Below, piece after piece: positions 14,761-15,596 of a DNA stretch of 15,596 nucleotides. The notes below the pieces were generated by a model. It was given only the letters and a program-made list of their open reading frames with translations, made no database searches and was not told the origin of the DNA. The first letter of the stretch is position 1; every line of letters starts with the position of its first letter. This stretch comes from Schaedlerella sp. (lineage in GTDB: Bacteria > Bacillota > Clostridia > Lachnospirales > Lachnospiraceae), in the NCBI GenBank assembly GCA_020024595.1, contig JAHHTO010000042.1, positions 1 to 15,596 of the forward strand. The letters run 5' to 3'. The translations under genes were made by a program, and so were the position numbers.

Positions 14761-15105
14761 TTAAAAATACATCTTTTTGAGCTTCCCTGTATAAACCAGA
14801 AATGCAACTAAAACAATCAGAAAGAGAATCATGAATACTAGATCCAGCGTCTGCATTGGCTTTATATAACAGTGAATAAAATCAATGACACCATATACTG
14901 TTGCTGCAATCGCAAAAATCAATACTGCCGGAAGTGATTTGGAAAGAAATGCTTCTCTGTCTTTACACTTATATTCTTCGTAACTTCTTCCAAGTAAAAG
15001 TGTCTCATTGATCGCTCCACCTTTCTTCATTTGAATATAAGCATAGAAGCTGTATATTCCACACCCCAGTACAATAATACTTAAGAATCCAAACATTTCC
15101 TCCAT
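14761..15105 (-). CDS. Small three-span membrane protein, unknown function
   Basis: I do not recognise a named family for this 114-residue protein. Three hydrophobic segments (about 4-24, 56-78, 87-106) flank a charged loop (26-55) containing GRSYEEYKCKDREAFL, and the C-terminus is basic (GKLKKMYF). No signal-peptidase site or catalytic motif is seen. It begins only 3 bp after thrC ends, with AGAGGT about 8 nt before the ATG and lying inside the end of thrC, so the two are almost certainly co-transcribed and perhaps translationally coupled. A second ATG at codon 4 has GGAGGAA right before it but too close to serve well. Whether the thrC link has meaning cannot be told from one genome. Confidence 0.75.
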   Translation of the reverse strand: MEEMFGFLSIIVLGCGIYSFYAYIQMKKGGAINETLLLGRSYEEYKCKDREAFLSKSLPAVLIFAIAATVYGVIDFIHCYIKPMQTLDLVFMILFLIVLVAFLVYTGKLKKMYF

Positions 15106-15108
15106 TAT

Positions 15109-15596
15109 TTACACCTCTGCATTTAAAATTGATTTTACAATTGTTTTCATTTCATCCACATCACATTCCAGTGTATGAAGAATTTCCGCATTACGAATCT
15201 CATTGATCGCATTCGGCACTTCTGTTCCGGATGTCTTTTCTAACTCATCAATTAAGTCAAAATCACTCATTCCCTGATATTTTTCATCAATTGCCGTCAT
15301 AACACTCCCAACAAACTTATACGGGCTTGCTGTTGAAGCAACCAACATTTTTTTAGGATCTCCACTTTTTTCCCGATAAATTTTGCTAACATGAGCGGCT
15401 ACCGCTGTATGCGTATCCATTACATATCCTGTAGATGCATAAGTATCATGAATCGCTGCCTTTGTCTCTTCTTCTGTTGCATAACCACCTTCAAAATCTA
15501 TAAGCTTTGCTTTCATCTCATTCGTAATTTCATAAGCACCCGATTCCTTAAGTGACTTCATCAACTTCCGGTTTTGTTCTGCATCTTGTCCTGAAA
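15109..15596 (-). CDS. thrC: Threonine synthase, C-terminal 162 residues (runs off right edge)
   Basis: Threonine synthase is a PLP enzyme that converts O-phosphohomoserine to threonine. Only the C-terminal third is in the window; the PLP lysine lies outside. The visible part matches the long (about 490-residue) form of the enzyme: GYATEEETKAAI then YASTGYVMDTHTAVAAHV, followed by ASTASPYKFVGSVMTAI. The frame stays open to the last base (reading SGQDAEQNRKLMKSLKESG at the edge), so apparent starts around 15564 are internal codons, not gene starts. It leads a unit with the small membrane protein behind it. Confidence 0.95.
   Translation of the reverse strand, partial: SGQDAEQNRKLMKSLKESGAYEITNEMKAKLIDFEGGYATEEETKAAIHDTYASTGYVMDTHTAVAAHVSKIYREKSGDPKKMLVASTASPYKFVGSVMTAIDEKYQGMSDFDLIDELEKTSGTEVPNAINEIRNAEILHTLECDVDEMKTIVKSILNAEV

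Noticed and set aside
15109..15564. 151-residue protein starting at 15564
   Set aside because: The reading frame is open to the edge and continues threonine synthase; the TTG at 15564 is an internal codon.
1..15596. CRISPR array, prophage, insertion sequence, toxin-antitoxin or biosynthetic cluster
   Set aside because: No repeated spacers, integrase, transposase, recognisable toxin pair or cluster of biosynthetic enzymes was found on either strand; the content is housekeeping genes plus small membrane proteins.

Overview
The window looks like core chromosome of a low-G+C anaerobic Firmicute, most probably a Lachnospiraceae-type Clostridium (inference). The reasons are AT-rich intergenic DNA with strong -35/-10 and AGGAGG-type signals, ATP-dependent PEP carboxykinase, a T-box in front of pheST, a Gram-positive-style 6S RNA, and small EFR1, DUF3784 and YitT proteins that are common in that group. 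Almost everything is on the minus strand; only the flavodoxin/ferredoxin gene at 11220-12002 is on the plus strand. I see no phage genes, insertion sequences, CRISPR array, tRNA, rRNA or defence island.

Read in the direction of transcription (right to left), the window opens with the 3' end of threonine synthase (thrC) and a three-helix membrane protein 3 bp behind it, closed by a hairpin terminator. Next is pckA with its own promoter and a leader of about 134 nt carrying two hairpins. Behind pckA lies a short stretch crowded with palindromes, one of which sits inside a 20-bp promoter spacer in front of a DUF3784 membrane protein gene, the layout typical of MerR-controlled promoters. The DUF3784 gene converges with the plus-strand EFR1 gene (flavodoxin fold plus two 4Fe-4S clusters); a perfect 16-bp hairpin lies between them.

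Divergent from EFR1 is a yitT-type membrane protein gene, with a terminator-like hairpin just downstream of its best candidate promoter. Then comes a 6S RNA gene (about 9742-9929) with consensus promoter and terminator. An in-frame upstream extension of the next gene, yihY/brkB, runs through this RNA and should not be annotated as protein. A T-box riboswitch with terminator (8441-8734) precedes pheS-pheT-queA, a probable translation operon of the two Phe-tRNA synthetase subunits plus the queuosine enzyme QueA, which starts with TTG. The left end holds an M19 dipeptidase, a GlgX-type glycogen debranching enzyme and the start of a radical SAM protein resembling the TatD-associated family, which runs off the window edge.

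I do not find a clear undescribed system. The points most worth a second look are the MerR-like promoter and palindrome cluster behind pckA, the hairpins at the yitT/EFR1 divergent promoter region, the 6S RNA hidden under a spurious protein extension, and start-codon corrections for several genes.
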